Positions 24,173 to 32,489 of a DNA stretch of 46,214 nt are shown one piece after another; position 1 is the stretch's first letter, and each line of letters opens with the position of its first letter. Location: IMG/VR virus record IMGVR_UViG_3300046001_006201, positions 1-46,214 of that record; one strand, given 5' to 3'. Below the pieces are notes generated by a model that was not told the DNA's origin, searched no databases, and worked only from the letters and a program-made list of their open reading frames with translations. The position numbers and the translations under genes were made by a program. The DNA is from a virus.

Positions 24173-24895
24173 TTAATCTACCATTATTAAAATTTCGGGG
24201 ACTGAGTTATCTGACATTTTATCAACAATTCGTTGACGTAAATCTTCACCTCTTTGTCTCAAATCTTCACCATTAAGAGGAATTGAACCAAATGGTGTCT
24301 CTATATTACCACCACCGTAGTGTGATCTCATATTACCAAGTTTAAGCATCATATGAGCTAAACATAAATCCATAAACGTCATTTCTAAAGCTTGTGGAAT
24401 TTTAGATAAATCTTCCGGCTGCATTCGTTCATATTCAACCACGAAAGAATCATCACCAACATTATTTGGTAATATTTCTATAATATTTGGTGCTATATAT
24501 CTATAAACACGATCATAGTCTGAATATTTTTTAAATAACTTAGATTTGAATACAGCTAATGAAAACCACTTATAATGTTCTAATGAATACGGACCAACTA
24601 GGGGGTGTCCTGTCCATAACTCATTGGTAACATTGAAGTAACAATATACTACATTAAAAATATCAAGACCTTCTTCATCATAAAAATAATATTGATTCTC
24701 TTTACCACTAACTTTATATGAAGATTCTGCGGGATATACGGGTGCGCGTTCCCAATCAGGAAAATACGTGCTGAATTCAGAAAGCGCAGTTAACTTTAAA
24801 TACTCTTGAATTTGTTCATCTGTATCTTCAATGAATGTTGAAGGTAATGATAAATTTGCCTTCACATAACTTAACACTCGATTCCATCTTAACAT
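24173..24895 (-). CDS. Putative neck / head-tail connector structural protein
   Basis: The 240-residue protein resembles a structural protein found in many T4-like phages. Features are LPSTFIEDTDEQIQEYL at the start, a YYFYDEEGLDIFNVVYCYF core, LVGPYSLEHY, and a C-terminal PFGSIPLNGEDLRQRGEDL helix. It is probably a virion neck or connector component, judged by this remembered pattern rather than by a named motif. A TATAAATA late promoter lies directly upstream with a very short leader (about 14 bases, containing AGGA), consistent with late expression. Confidence 0.5.
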   Translation of the reverse strand: MLRWNRVLSYVKANLSLPSTFIEDTDEQIQEYLKLTALSEFSTYFPDWERAPVYPAESSYKVSGKENQYYFYDEEGLDIFNVVYCYFNVTNELWTGHPLVGPYSLEHYKWFSLAVFKSKLFKKYSDYDRVYRYIAPNIIEILPNNVGDDSFVVEYERMQPEDLSKIPQALEMTFMDLCLAHMMLKLGNMRSHYGGGNIETPFGSIPLNGEDLRQRGEDLRQRIVDKMSDNSVPEILIMVD

Positions 24896-24909
24896 ATATA
24901 TGTATCCTA

Positions 24910-24928
24910 TATTTATAAATATTTGTCA
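24910..24928 (-). promoter_or_regulatory. T4-type late promoter of structural gene
   Basis: On the minus strand GACAAATATTTATAAATATAGGA contains TATAAATA (24917-24910), 14 bases before the ATG. The upstream GACAAAT resembles the recurrent leader octamer, here in front of the late box rather than after it. Confidence 0.6.
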
Positions 24929-24943
24929 CTTTTTTTAAAATTA

Positions 24944-26143
24944 TTATTGTAAAGTATATTCAATTAAAGGTAAATCAAAATTACAATCAGCCATACTTAA
25001 AATGTGTTTTTTAGTTGATTCTTTATTTTGTAATGTATTTAAAGTATTATTTTCTTCAAATTTACTTAAAATGTCAATATTAACTCGTTTGAGTTCTGTA
25101 TTTAATTTTTCTAGATATCTACATAAACATTCATAACTTATCATTTTATACGAATTTGTTATTAAATCATTTTTGGTATATGCTAATTGCCAATTAGGAT
25201 CAAGTTTATCATAATAATCTTTCTTACACATATTCAGTAACTGACCACCACTATTAACCCGATCTTCAATTTCATCAAGCGAACCAAGTAAAACTGAGGT
25301 TACTTCATCATTAGTTAACATTTTGATTGCAGTTTTTTCACCAATTTTAGGAAGTCCGGGAATGCTATCACTAGCATCACCACAAAACGCCATCAACACA
25401 TTGATATAATCAGAATTAAATCTAGACATTAATTCAATATATTGTGCTTGCTTGTTAATATTAGTTGTATTTTTTGCAGGTTTAACATATTTAGCCAAAT
25501 ACGAGTTTTTATCATATATAGTAACTTCACTAGATTTTTTTGAAAACATAATTGTATTTGGTATATTTAATATTTGATAATGGTCTTTATCTGTAGATGA
25601 TATAACGTGGTATATATTGTCCATATCTTTATAATTACGAGTTATTAAATAATAAGGAATAAAATCAGACTCAATTCGATCTAACTCTAAAAAATAAACG
25701 TTATCACATGTTTGAGTTACTATTTTAGCAACAGCCCAATTTTGATGTTTTATTTTATCAACTTCTTGTGATACTTCCGCTAAAAAAGTACTTTTACGTA
25801 TTTTACGATTTTTCTTGTAATCTTTATATATTCCTGTGTGATATTTAGATTCACCACCAGATTCATTACATATAAATATCTTATACTTTAAATTTTTATT
25901 GTTGAAAAATGTTTTCCATTGATATATAGTGAAAAAAATCGATTGAAATATAGATGTATCGATATGTGGATTCTTTTGTGTGTTATATAAAATTTCTTTT
26001 AAATAATCTTCTATAAATAACATAGTTGATGAATTTTTCAAATCTATATAAAAATGAACAGTATCAATTTTATTTGACATATTATCTAATATATTTGTAC
26101 AGGGATTCATAGAAAATAAAACTGGTTTAACATTATAGTACAT
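24944..26143 (-). CDS. 5'-3' exonuclease / flap endonuclease-like (T4 RNase H type)
   Basis: The protein of about 399 residues has a FEN-superfamily layout: FYIDLKNS with the first metal-binding Asp, an arch-like YHTGIYKDYKKNRKIRK, LELDRIESDF in the 'E..D...A/D' position, SSTDKDHYQIL (the conserved D-x-D loop), and GDASDSIPGLPKIGEKTAIKML, the helix-hairpin-helix for duplex binding. Such enzymes remove RNA primers and flaps at the fork. The start at 26143 follows GAGG, which lies in the arm of a stable hairpin, so translation may be controlled. Longer than T4 RNase H (305 residues), with an extra C-terminal 100 residues of unknown role. Confidence 0.8.
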   Translation of the reverse strand: MYYNVKPVLFSMNPCTNILDNMSNKIDTVHFYIDLKNSSTMLFIEDYLKEILYNTQKNPHIDTSIFQSIFFTIYQWKTFFNNKNLKYKIFICNESGGESKYHTGIYKDYKKNRKIRKSTFLAEVSQEVDKIKHQNWAVAKIVTQTCDNVYFLELDRIESDFIPYYLITRNYKDMDNIYHVISSTDKDHYQILNIPNTIMFSKKSSEVTIYDKNSYLAKYVKPAKNTTNINKQAQYIELMSRFNSDYINVLMAFCGDASDSIPGLPKIGEKTAIKMLTNDEVTSVLLGSLDEIEDRVNSGGQLLNMCKKDYYDKLDPNWQLAYTKNDLITNSYKMISYECLCRYLEKLNTELKRVNIDILSKFEENNTLNTLQNKESTKKHILSMADCNFDLPLIEYTLQ

Positions 26144-26150
26144 AAAAAAT

Positions 26151-26207
26151 AAACCTCGTGTTAGAGTTGGTATTACATTAATAATACCATATAACCCGAG
26201 GTTTAGC
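26151..26207 (-). terminator. Long hairpin overlapping exonuclease ribosome-binding site
   Basis: AAACCTCG at 26151 pairs with CGAGGTTT at 26207 and encloses a second stem (GGTATTA/TAATACC). On the minus strand the structure is followed by ATTTTTT, so it can terminate the small upstream gene. Its last arm contains the GAGG used by the exonuclease, suggesting attenuation or translational control. Confidence 0.65.
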
Positions 26208-26227
26208 AAAGTCGTTTTTAATAAAAT

Positions 26228-26434
26228 TTACATGATATTGATTAAAAAGTTCTTATATTCATCTTCGTCTATATTAAAATTACCAGATTCATTATATGTA
26301 TGTAAGCCGTATTTTTCATTTTCTTGTATAGCTGACTCGGTTAAAGAATACTCGTTAGTTTTTACAATACTTCTATTATTCTCAACAAAAGACTCGAATA
26401 CCATATCAATTAATTCACTATCTATATTTTTCAT
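26228..26434 (-). CDS. Small acidic protein, unknown
   Basis: This 68-residue acidic protein (pattern MKNIDSELIDMVFESF, ending DEDEYKNFLINIM) has no recognised motif. AAGGAGATTTGTAA precedes the ATG, and the leader carries GGACAAAT. It precedes the exonuclease and is separated from it by the long hairpin. It may be a small regulator; nothing more can be said. Confidence 0.55.
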   Translation of the reverse strand: MKNIDSELIDMVFESFVENNRSIVKTNEYSLTESAIQENEKYGLHTYNESGNFNIDEDEYKNFLINIM

Positions 26435-26462
26435 TTACAAATCTCCTTAAATTGTTTACAAT

Positions 26463-26519
26463 TATAAATATTTGTCCTGTTAATTACAAATATATATTAA
26501 GTATATTTCTAGGACAAAT
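26463..26519. promoter_or_regulatory. Divergent intergenic region with GGACAAAT on both strands
   Basis: GGACAAAT occurs on the minus strand at 26477-26470 (toward the acidic small gene) and on the plus strand at 26512-26519 (toward the phosphoesterase gene). TATAAATA also reads on the plus strand at 26463-26470. The symmetrical use argues that the octamer belongs to transcription or leader function. Confidence 0.5.
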
Positions 26520-26546
26520 TTTATATGTTATTTTGAAAGGTTTAAT

Positions 26547-26972
26547 ATGTCTTACTCAACAGAAAAATTTGTTCTACATGAACATGATGCAAAAACCGCA
26601 AATTTGCACTATGACCTCAGAATCACAATTCCAAATCGTGATACACTCGCAAGCTTCGCGCTTCCTAGCGCAAAAGTACCCGAAAAGCCGGGAGATAAGC
26701 TTCTCGCAGTACGTACTCACGACCACGGACGTTCATGGCTCAATATAGACCATATGGTAATACCTAAAGATGAGTATGGGGAAGGTACGATAAAGGTTAA
26801 ACAGCGTGGTGTTTGTGAAATTCAAGGCTGGTCGAATAATTACATTACATTTGTAATAAAAGGTGATGATAAAGATTTGTTAAGTGGTCGCTACGCTCTA
26901 ATAAAATTTAAAGGTTTAAAGAGTGGTGACCGAGATAATTTGTGGATTTTTTTGAAGACACGCCAACAATAA
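26547..26972 (+). CDS. Stand-alone LigD-type 3'-phosphoesterase (PE) domain
   Basis: The 141-residue protein matches the N-terminal phosphoesterase module of bacterial DNA ligase D: FVLHEHDAKTANLHYDLRI (8-26, with H13, H21, D23, R25), VRTHDHGRSWLNI in the position of the LigD 'V.DHP' motif, IPKDEYGEGTIKVKQRG for 'IP.GEYG.G', and a final NLWIFLK. LigD PE is a metal-dependent nuclease/phosphatase that removes 3' ribonucleotides and 3' phosphates to give clean 3'-OH ends for ligation. No ligase or polymerase domain is fused here. It begins a plus-strand run and AAAGG precedes the ATG. A role in end repair of phage DNA is inferred. Confidence 0.8.
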   Translation: MSYSTEKFVLHEHDAKTANLHYDLRITIPNRDTLASFALPSAKVPEKPGDKLLAVRTHDHGRSWLNIDHMVIPKDEYGEGTIKVKQRGVCEIQGWSNNYITFVIKGDDKDLLSGRYALIKFKGLKSGDRDNLWIFLKTRQQ

Positions 26973-27011
26973 TGATAAAATTACACAAGATAACAGGGAA
27001 GTTCGTTCGAT

Positions 27012-28142
27012 ATGTTTTTAACCAAATTACAGAGTAGTAATAAAAAATTAGTCCATTATTTAGACACCCTTAAACCAAAAAAGGTCTTATTTATATTTGA
27101 CCATGGTTTGGGGGATTTTCTCATGTTTGTAAATATATTCGACTATTTAATTAAACAATATCCCGATACAGAATTTACATTGGGATATAATGAAAAATTT
27201 GATTATGGGTTTATACATAAAAATACATACAAATTAACATCAAAAATAAATTTAAATTTTAATGAACTATATTTTGCTAAAACTGTTCAAGATAAATATG
27301 ATATACCAAAATTAGAAGAAGAGTTTGATATTGTTGTTGATTTAATATTTCCTGAAACTCCAAGATCTATGACTAAAATGGATGTTTGTTTTCAGTATGA
27401 AATTGGATTTAAAAATGTAGAATGTCCGAATGCAGGTTCATATAAAATATATAAGAATGATGTTGCTCAATTACAAGATAGTAATATAGTTGGACTACAT
27501 TGTGTCACTAATACTGGAGTTAAGATGAAATCGCTATCTCCAGAAGAGTGTAGATCATTATATACCATAGTACATAATATGGGCTTTACTCCAGTAATAT
27601 TTCATACTAAATTTAAAGCATCAAGTCCAGAGTACTTAGCATATAATTTTGATTGGGTTCCTAAACGAGCTTTGATTGATCGTGATAATGTTCCTGATAT
27701 GATGACAGAAATCGCAAAATGTAAATATTTTATTGGTGTATTGTCTGGTCCATTATGTTTGGCTCAAAATATATTAGGTGACACTCGATGTATTTCAATT
27801 TTAAAACAAAAATATCCTATCAATACTTACTTACATAATTCAAAAATAGCAACCATACGAAGTGTAAGCGACAGTACAATTAAAGCTGCAATTTATTCAT
27901 TAAATAATTTAAAACATGGTGATGATATTGTTGTTAAATTACCAAACTTTGAAGAAAATCCAAATCTAGTATTAATAGATGGTGAATTATATGAAAAAGT
28001 AAGATCACTTCCAAAGAAACATCCATCCTTACCAGAGGGATTATCAGAACAAGAAAAAATAATGAGACTCAGAGAAATAAACAGACGTGGTATTGCACCA
28101 CCACTTGAAACAAAACTGGTAAAAAAATTAGTAGAATATTAA
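27012..28142 (+). CDS. GT9/heptosyltransferase-like protein, paralogue 1
   Basis: The 376-residue protein looks like a GT-B fold enzyme of the ADP-heptose:LPS transferase (GT9) type: KKVLFIFDHGLGDFLMFVN replaces the typical 'iL.i...giGD......', and the second half has VGLHCVT and a FIGVLSGPLCLAQ segment like the GT9 'D.G..H.A.a'. It shares KLV.YL..L.P.KVL.IFDHGLGD with the gene at 44370, so they are paralogues. Followed by a methyltransferase and a glycosyltransferase, it probably takes part in building or altering a glycan, on the host surface or on phage DNA. The acceptor is unknown. Confidence 0.6.
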   Translation: MFLTKLQSSNKKLVHYLDTLKPKKVLFIFDHGLGDFLMFVNIFDYLIKQYPDTEFTLGYNEKFDYGFIHKNTYKLTSKINLNFNELYFAKTVQDKYDIPKLEEEFDIVVDLIFPETPRSMTKMDVCFQYEIGFKNVECPNAGSYKIYKNDVAQLQDSNIVGLHCVTNTGVKMKSLSPEECRSLYTIVHNMGFTPVIFHTKFKASSPEYLAYNFDWVPKRALIDRDNVPDMMTEIAKCKYFIGVLSGPLCLAQNILGDTRCISILKQKYPINTYLHNSKIATIRSVSDSTIKAAIYSLNNLKHGDDIVVKLPNFEENPNLVLIDGELYEKVRSLPKKHPSLPEGLSEQEKIMRLREINRRGIAPPLETKLVKKLVEY

Positions 28143-28155
28143 TCGGAGAAATAGA

Positions 28156-28758
28156 ATGCAAATTTATAATTCAAAACAAGATCTGTGGTTTATGGCTTGG
28201 GAAAAGTGGAACCCAGTGAAAAGATACACTGAAGAATATCAGGAACGTGCAGCAACAACCAATTATTATAATCCTGAAGTTTTTAGACTCAGAAAAAATT
28301 GGGTAACATCAAATTGTGATATTAATCAAAGCTTCGATTACGGTTGCGGAATGAAACCGTTTCACTATGATTTTGAAACCAATACATCACCGTGTAAAGG
28401 TTTGTGGGATATGTACACAGATCCGTTCACAAAATTTGATAGAACATCTTTTTTAAATTCAAAAACTTTGTTATTATTTGATGTCTTGGAACATATATAT
28501 GACCCACATTCATTTTTATTAACTTTACCACAGAGAAGATTATTAATGACTATTCCTGTACACCCAAAGGAAAAGTTAAATAGTATTGAAGATATTGAGG
28601 GTTGGAAACACACTCGTCCCGGTGAGCATTTTATTTATGCAAATGAAGCTGGAATTGTTGATATTGTAACTAATGCTGGTTGGAAAGTTTCTGATAAAGG
28701 TTTTTGGGAATGTCCCCCACGTGAAGATATTTTAAGCCTAGTTTTAGTTAGAGAGTAA
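28156..28758 (+). CDS. SAM-dependent methyltransferase-like protein
   Basis: The 200-residue product shows class I methyltransferase features: FDYGCGMKPF (SAM motif I), LLLFDVLEHIYDPHSFL (motif of the Methyltransf_11/23 group), LLMTIPVHP after it, and a late GEHFIYANEAGI like the 'H....s...l' segment. It lies 13 bases after the GT9-like gene and 6 bases before a glycosyltransferase, so a sugar or small-molecule substrate is likely. Motif I is short (YGCG instead of D.GCG.G), but the overall pattern is good. Confidence 0.65.
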   Translation: MQIYNSKQDLWFMAWEKWNPVKRYTEEYQERAATTNYYNPEVFRLRKNWVTSNCDINQSFDYGCGMKPFHYDFETNTSPCKGLWDMYTDPFTKFDRTSFLNSKTLLLFDVLEHIYDPHSFLLTLPQRRLLMTIPVHPKEKLNSIEDIEGWKHTRPGEHFIYANEAGIVDIVTNAGWKVSDKGFWECPPREDILSLVLVRE

Positions 28759-28764
28759 ATTTAT

Positions 28765-29670
28765 ATGAGTATAATTTTTGGTAGTTTAGATGCAAGTTGG
28801 AAACCAAGGCAATGTTCCGAAAACATGGACAACGGTTATTCGAATATAGCAATAGCAGTAGATGGTTATTGGAGAAATTTATATAATGAAATTGATAATG
28901 AACATGATGTAGTTCTTTGTTGTTGTGCGGAAATATTACAAGCATACCATAAAAAACTTCAACGACCAAAAAAATGGAAAAAGTTTATTGTAATTCAGGA
29001 AGCTGGTACGATTATTAATAATTATCAATTAGTTGATTTTTATACAAATGGTCATATGAATATTGACGGCTATCTATATCATTCTAGTAAATTAAAAAAC
29101 ATGTTTGAAGCTTTAAATAAACCGGTGTATAAATTTAATACTCCATATCCGTTTAAATATGTTAATTCAAATTTCTCAACAGGTAAGTATAATAATAAAA
29201 TATGTTTGAATGTAAGTAAGTTATATACAGATGATTCCAATATTTTAGGTACAATTAGATTGTGTCAATTATTACCTGAATATAATTTTATATCTTATTG
29301 TACGGAACATATGCAGATAAATTCATATTTAAATAAATTGAATGTAACAAATTGGAAAGTACTACCAGCCTTAGCTTTTAATAATTACTTAAACGAGGTT
29401 AAAGATTGTGGTTTATTTGTATCTCTAGATAATCGGCATACTTGGGGTAGATTTCAATTAGATGCCGCAGCTATGAATAAACGTTCTGTTGGTGCTTATA
29501 GTGAAACACAACAATTATTTTATCCTAAAGACTATATGGTAGATTTTACTGAAATTAATAAGTTGGTAGAATTAGTCAAAGAAAATTTTGGAAAATCATA
29601 TACAGCTAACGATGATATGATATATTCAGTATCACACGACAACTTTAGAAATGTAATTAATACAATATAA
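28765..29670 (+). CDS. GT-B glycosyltransferase-like protein
   Basis: The 301-residue protein shows a GT4-like C-terminal half: KICLNVSKLYTDDSN, NWKVLPALAFNNYLNEVKDCGLFVSL and WGRFQLDAAAMNKRSVGAYSET, where GT4 enzymes have 'G....EA.a.g.PvV'. The N-terminal half (VLCCCAEILQAYHKK, FIVIQEAG) would be the acceptor domain. It is the third gene of the glycan cluster. Sugar donor and acceptor are unknown, and the EX7E motif is not obvious, so the fold call is moderate. Confidence 0.55.
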   Translation: MSIIFGSLDASWKPRQCSENMDNGYSNIAIAVDGYWRNLYNEIDNEHDVVLCCCAEILQAYHKKLQRPKKWKKFIVIQEAGTIINNYQLVDFYTNGHMNIDGYLYHSSKLKNMFEALNKPVYKFNTPYPFKYVNSNFSTGKYNNKICLNVSKLYTDDSNILGTIRLCQLLPEYNFISYCTEHMQINSYLNKLNVTNWKVLPALAFNNYLNEVKDCGLFVSLDNRHTWGRFQLDAAAMNKRSVGAYSETQQLFYPKDYMVDFTEINKLVELVKENFGKSYTANDDMIYSVSHDNFRNVINTI

Positions 29671-29698
29671 CCAACCGTTACGGAAAGATACTTATTTT

Positions 29699-30928
29699 AT
29701 GAAACATTACATCATTGATACAAACGTTCTTATTACAGACCCGAATGCAATTACAAATTTATTAGATAACGGTACAAATAAAGTTACAGTTCCAATCAAT
29801 GTTTTAACAGAATTAGATAAATTAAAAAATGATATAAAGGTTGGTTATCTTGCTCGCAATGCAATAAATGAATTAATAAAACTTAAAGATTTAGATAAGG
29901 TTTCTATTTTAGGTGCAGATTCTGAAGACTGGATAAATAATTATTTAGAATCTCCAGATGGTAAAATTTTAAACAATGTATTAAAAGGGAAATTTAGTCC
30001 TAAAGATGAAAACATATTCTTAACAAATGACAATCTATTTTCAATAACATCTGAGCAGATATTTTCAAAAAAGAAAGCCAAAATCAAAGTTGAGTCATAT
30101 AATACAAAAGGTGAATATATATCAGATCCTGTATTATTCAATGGATTTTTAAAAAGTAGTAACATTGAAGATAACTTTATCAATGTAGCTAATTATTTCA
30201 CGTGGAATGAAGGTAAACTAAATTTTAATCATAAAAAGAATTCTCGTCCAGTTGTTGAACAAAAGGTATGGACATTATCTCCACGTCACTACACACAAAA
30301 AATGATGATTGATCTTATTCTTAATGACGATATCTCACTTGTAAGTGTACAAGGTACTGCTGGATATGGTAAGAGTGTACTTGCTCTTGCATGTGCTCTT
30401 TATGAAACCTTTGAAAAACATAAATATAAAAAGATTGTATTTGTGAAACCTATGTTTGAAATTGGTAATTCAATGGGATTTTTACCGGGGGATGTCAATG
30501 ATAAAATTAGTAGTTATTTTGAATATGCTTTAGAATTACTATTGTTTCTAAGTGATCAAAGAAAAGCCACTAAAATATTTAATGATCCACAGAATTATAA
30601 AAAGATTGATGAAAAGGCATTTAAATTTATGCCACTTAACTTTATTCGGGGTATGAATCTGAATGAAACTCTTCTTATATGCGATGAATTTCAAAATGCA
30701 AATAAGCACGAATTAAAATCTATTCTAACTCGATGTGGTGAAGGTACAAAAGCTATTATTCTAGGTGATGTTAATCAAATTGATAATCCGGCTGTAAATA
30801 AACAAAATAATGCAATCAGTCATTTAGTTAGAAACTTATTACCAAATGATAAATATGCTCATATTGTACTTAGTGGAAAGCAGTCACGTGGACCAGTTTG
30901 TGATATGATTCTTAACTCAGACATTTAA
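29699..30928 (+). CDS. phoH: PIN-PhoH fusion ATPase
   Basis: The 409-residue protein joins a PIN ribonuclease domain (YIIDTNVLI with D7, E38 in VLTELDKLK, D111 in LTNDN) to a PhoH P-loop ATPase (LSPRHYTQKMMIDLI, Walker A GTAGYGKS at 219-226, KPMFEIGNSMGFLPGD, Walker B LLICDEFQNA, and LGDVNQID). This PhoH2 architecture is known as an RNA helicase/RNase in bacteria. PhoH is a frequent phage gene of uncertain role. GGAAAG precedes the ATG and a terminator follows. All motifs look intact. Confidence 0.85.
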   Translation: MKHYIIDTNVLITDPNAITNLLDNGTNKVTVPINVLTELDKLKNDIKVGYLARNAINELIKLKDLDKVSILGADSEDWINNYLESPDGKILNNVLKGKFSPKDENIFLTNDNLFSITSEQIFSKKKAKIKVESYNTKGEYISDPVLFNGFLKSSNIEDNFINVANYFTWNEGKLNFNHKKNSRPVVEQKVWTLSPRHYTQKMMIDLILNDDISLVSVQGTAGYGKSVLALACALYETFEKHKYKKIVFVKPMFEIGNSMGFLPGDVNDKISSYFEYALELLLFLSDQRKATKIFNDPQNYKKIDEKAFKFMPLNFIRGMNLNETLLICDEFQNANKHELKSILTRCGEGTKAIILGDVNQIDNPAVNKQNNAISHLVRNLLPNDKYAHIVLSGKQSRGPVCDMILNSDI

Positions 30929-30944
30929 ATAAAAAATAAACAAA

Positions 30945-30984
30945 AAAATAACCCGAGATATAACTAATCTTGGGTTATTTTTTT
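30945..30984. terminator. Bidirectional terminator between phoH and small minus genes
   Basis: AAAAATAACCCGAGAT pairs with ATCTTGGGTTATTTTT around ATAACTA, with T-runs on both strands. It ends both the phoH transcript and the convergent minus-strand operon. Confidence 0.85.
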
Positions 30985-30991
30985 AATATAT

Positions 30992-31087
30992 TTATTTTGG
31001 AAAAAATGCATTAACTATTTTTTGATCTTTTTCATATGTAAACAACACACCATTTTTATTAAGTTTACCAACACACATGAGCTTCAT
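30992..31087 (-). CDS. Tiny protein overlapping upstream stop (ATGA)
   Basis: This 31-residue frame, starting MKLMCVGKLNKNG, overlaps the stop of the gene before it in ATGA, a common arrangement for coupled translation, with GAGG ten bases upstream. It ends at the terminator. No homologue is recognised; it may be a real small protein. Confidence 0.4.
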   Translation of the reverse strand: MKLMCVGKLNKNGVLFTYEKDQKIVNAFFPK

Positions 31088-31410
31088 GATACATATTCCT
31101 CATAAATTTGGGTTGTATACTTACGGGTTTCTTCAACTGCAAAATTATATGACAATGAAATTTCATCATCATAGGTATTATCTTCTGTATGATAATGTCC
31201 TTTTCCCGGTCCACCATTCCAATATGAAAACTTATTTTCATATAAGTATTCGATATTAAATTCGTTTAATTTTTTTACAAAATGATCAATAAAATAGTCT
31301 GAAAATTCTTCATCTAATAATGTAGAATTACTATGATTATTCTGTTCGGATATATCAGACCAAATCGACTTTAGGCTCTCTACGTTGGTGCATAGCTTGA
31401 TAATACTCAC
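31084..31410 (-). CDS. Small acidic protein, GTG start, unknown
   Basis: The 108-residue acidic product has a Trp/Gly segment (SYWNGGPGKGHYHTED) but no recognised domain. Its only usable start is a GTG that lies 56 bases inside the preceding gene, with AAGGA 12 bases upstream. The large overlap could instead reflect a programmed or accidental frameshift joining the two frames. Confidence 0.5.
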   Translation of the reverse strand: MSIIKLCTNVESLKSIWSDISEQNNHSNSTLLDEEFSDYFIDHFVKKLNEFNIEYLYENKFSYWNGGPGKGHYHTEDNTYDDEISLSYNFAVEETRKYTTQIYEEYVS

Positions 31411-31669
31411 AAGTATTAATTCCTTCTTCTTGATGTGTTATGTGTAAACTTCTATATTCACGCATTATAGGATAATTACGAATAATATGACAATTTTCAA
31501 AATCATGACCCATTTCATAATTCGATTTCAATTTATAATGAAATCGATTAAACAAAATTTCACTTTTATAGGTTTTTGTTTCTTTTGTGTGATCACATTC
31601 ACTCAGAGTTTTAAAACGTGGTTGTAAGCATCGCGTATCCATGTTATCGGGAAATTCGTTTTCTTTCAT
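31355..31669 (-). CDS. Small His/Cys-containing protein, unknown
   Basis: The 104-residue hydrophilic protein contains scattered Cys and His (TRCLQP, ECDHTKE, HDFENCHII, HITHQEEGINTCEYY), which could bind a metal, though no standard zinc motif is seen. GGAAGG lies shortly before the ATG. It is the middle gene of a four-gene minus-strand group driven from about 32.2 kb. Confidence 0.5.
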   Translation of the reverse strand: MKENEFPDNMDTRCLQPRFKTLSECDHTKETKTYKSEILFNRFHYKLKSNYEMGHDFENCHIIRNYPIMREYRSLHITHQEEGINTCEYYQAMHQRREPKVDLV

Positions 31670-31705
31670 TACTTAAAAACCTTCCAAGTTTGATTGTTTA
31701 TTTAT

Positions 31706-32161
31706 TCAAGGTTTGAGTTTATTATAAATGGATTCTAACGCGGTTTGTACTGTATTAAGTTCTGCACACAAGTCCCTATTAGTCTGAAATAATTCTTCGA
31801 TTTTATCTCTATATGAAATTTCACGATCAACCGTGTCATAAATATATTGTAACGATCTACTATAGTGCATGTGATAATGTTTTACACGACCATCGTTTTT
31901 AGTTTCTTCAAGATTTGAATTACACCCCCGTTCAATTGAAGTCTCAAGAAATATATATTGTTCTTCAAGATCATTATACTTCTTTTTCAAATCACTCAGT
32001 TCTTCTTTAACTTTATTGTATTCTCCAATCGATACATCATTTAAATCAAAAATATATGGTTCCATCTTTACTTCTTTGTCTTGTACAACAGGTGATACTT
32101 TTGTTTGATATTTATTTAAAAACAATTCTAAATCAACAATAAATTTTTTCAATTCAGACAT
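31706..32161 (-). CDS. Coiled-coil protein, early-type promoter
   Basis: The 151-residue protein is largely coiled coil (VKEELSDLKKKYNDLEEQY, IEELFQTNRDLCAELN) with a His-rich HYHMHYSRS stretch between helices. A perfect AAGGAG precedes the ATG. Upstream lies the conserved early-type element on this strand (32230-32210), so it is probably the first gene of an early operon. The function is unknown. Confidence 0.55.
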   Translation of the reverse strand: MSELKKFIVDLELFLNKYQTKVSPVVQDKEVKMEPYIFDLNDVSIGEYNKVKEELSDLKKKYNDLEEQYIFLETSIERGCNSNLEETKNDGRVKHYHMHYSRSLQYIYDTVDREISYRDKIEELFQTNRDLCAELNTVQTALESIYNKLKP

Positions 32162-32209
32162 TCATTTCTCCTTTTGTTTACAATAAAAAATAAGCTTCAT
32201 ACACTTATA

Positions 32210-32268
32210 CAATAATTAATATATATAGTTGTGTGAAGTCATTATATATATTAATTATTGTATAAATA
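32210..32268. promoter_or_regulatory. Divergent early-type promoters in a 60-base inverted repeat
   Basis: ACAATAATTAATATATATAGT on the plus strand (from 32209) is mirrored by ATTATATATATTAATTATTGT (to 32261). Each arm carries the conserved early element facing its gene: minus toward the coiled-coil gene, plus toward the 56-residue gene. TATAAG (minus) and TATAAATA (plus, 32261-32268) follow directly. The central spacer is about 18 bases. Confidence 0.6.
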
Positions 32269-32295
32269 TTTCCTTCAACTTAAAAGGATTTTTTT

Positions 32296-32466
32296 ATGAC
32301 CCAAATGCAAAAGATTGAAGGGATGGGTTACAAAGTAGTAACCAACCCATTCAATTCCAAACTCCAAATCGTCAAATTTGACGAAGAATTTGGAATGAAA
32401 CCCATTTCCCCATACTTTACCAAAAAGGAATTGGGAAAACAAATCAAAAATATTATCAACAATTAA
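32296..32466 (+). CDS. Small protein, 56 aa, early-type promoter
   Basis: ATG at 32296 follows AAAAGGATTTTTTT. The 56-residue product starts MTQMQKIEGMGYKVVTNPF and ends KQIKNIINN, with a mixed beta/helix look. No homologue is recognised. It is the first gene of a plus-strand group after the divergent early-type promoter. Confidence 0.6.
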   Translation: MTQMQKIEGMGYKVVTNPFNSKLQIVKFDEEFGMKPISPYFTKKELGKQIKNIINN

Positions 32467-32489
32467 ACATCAACTCAAAGGAGACAGCA

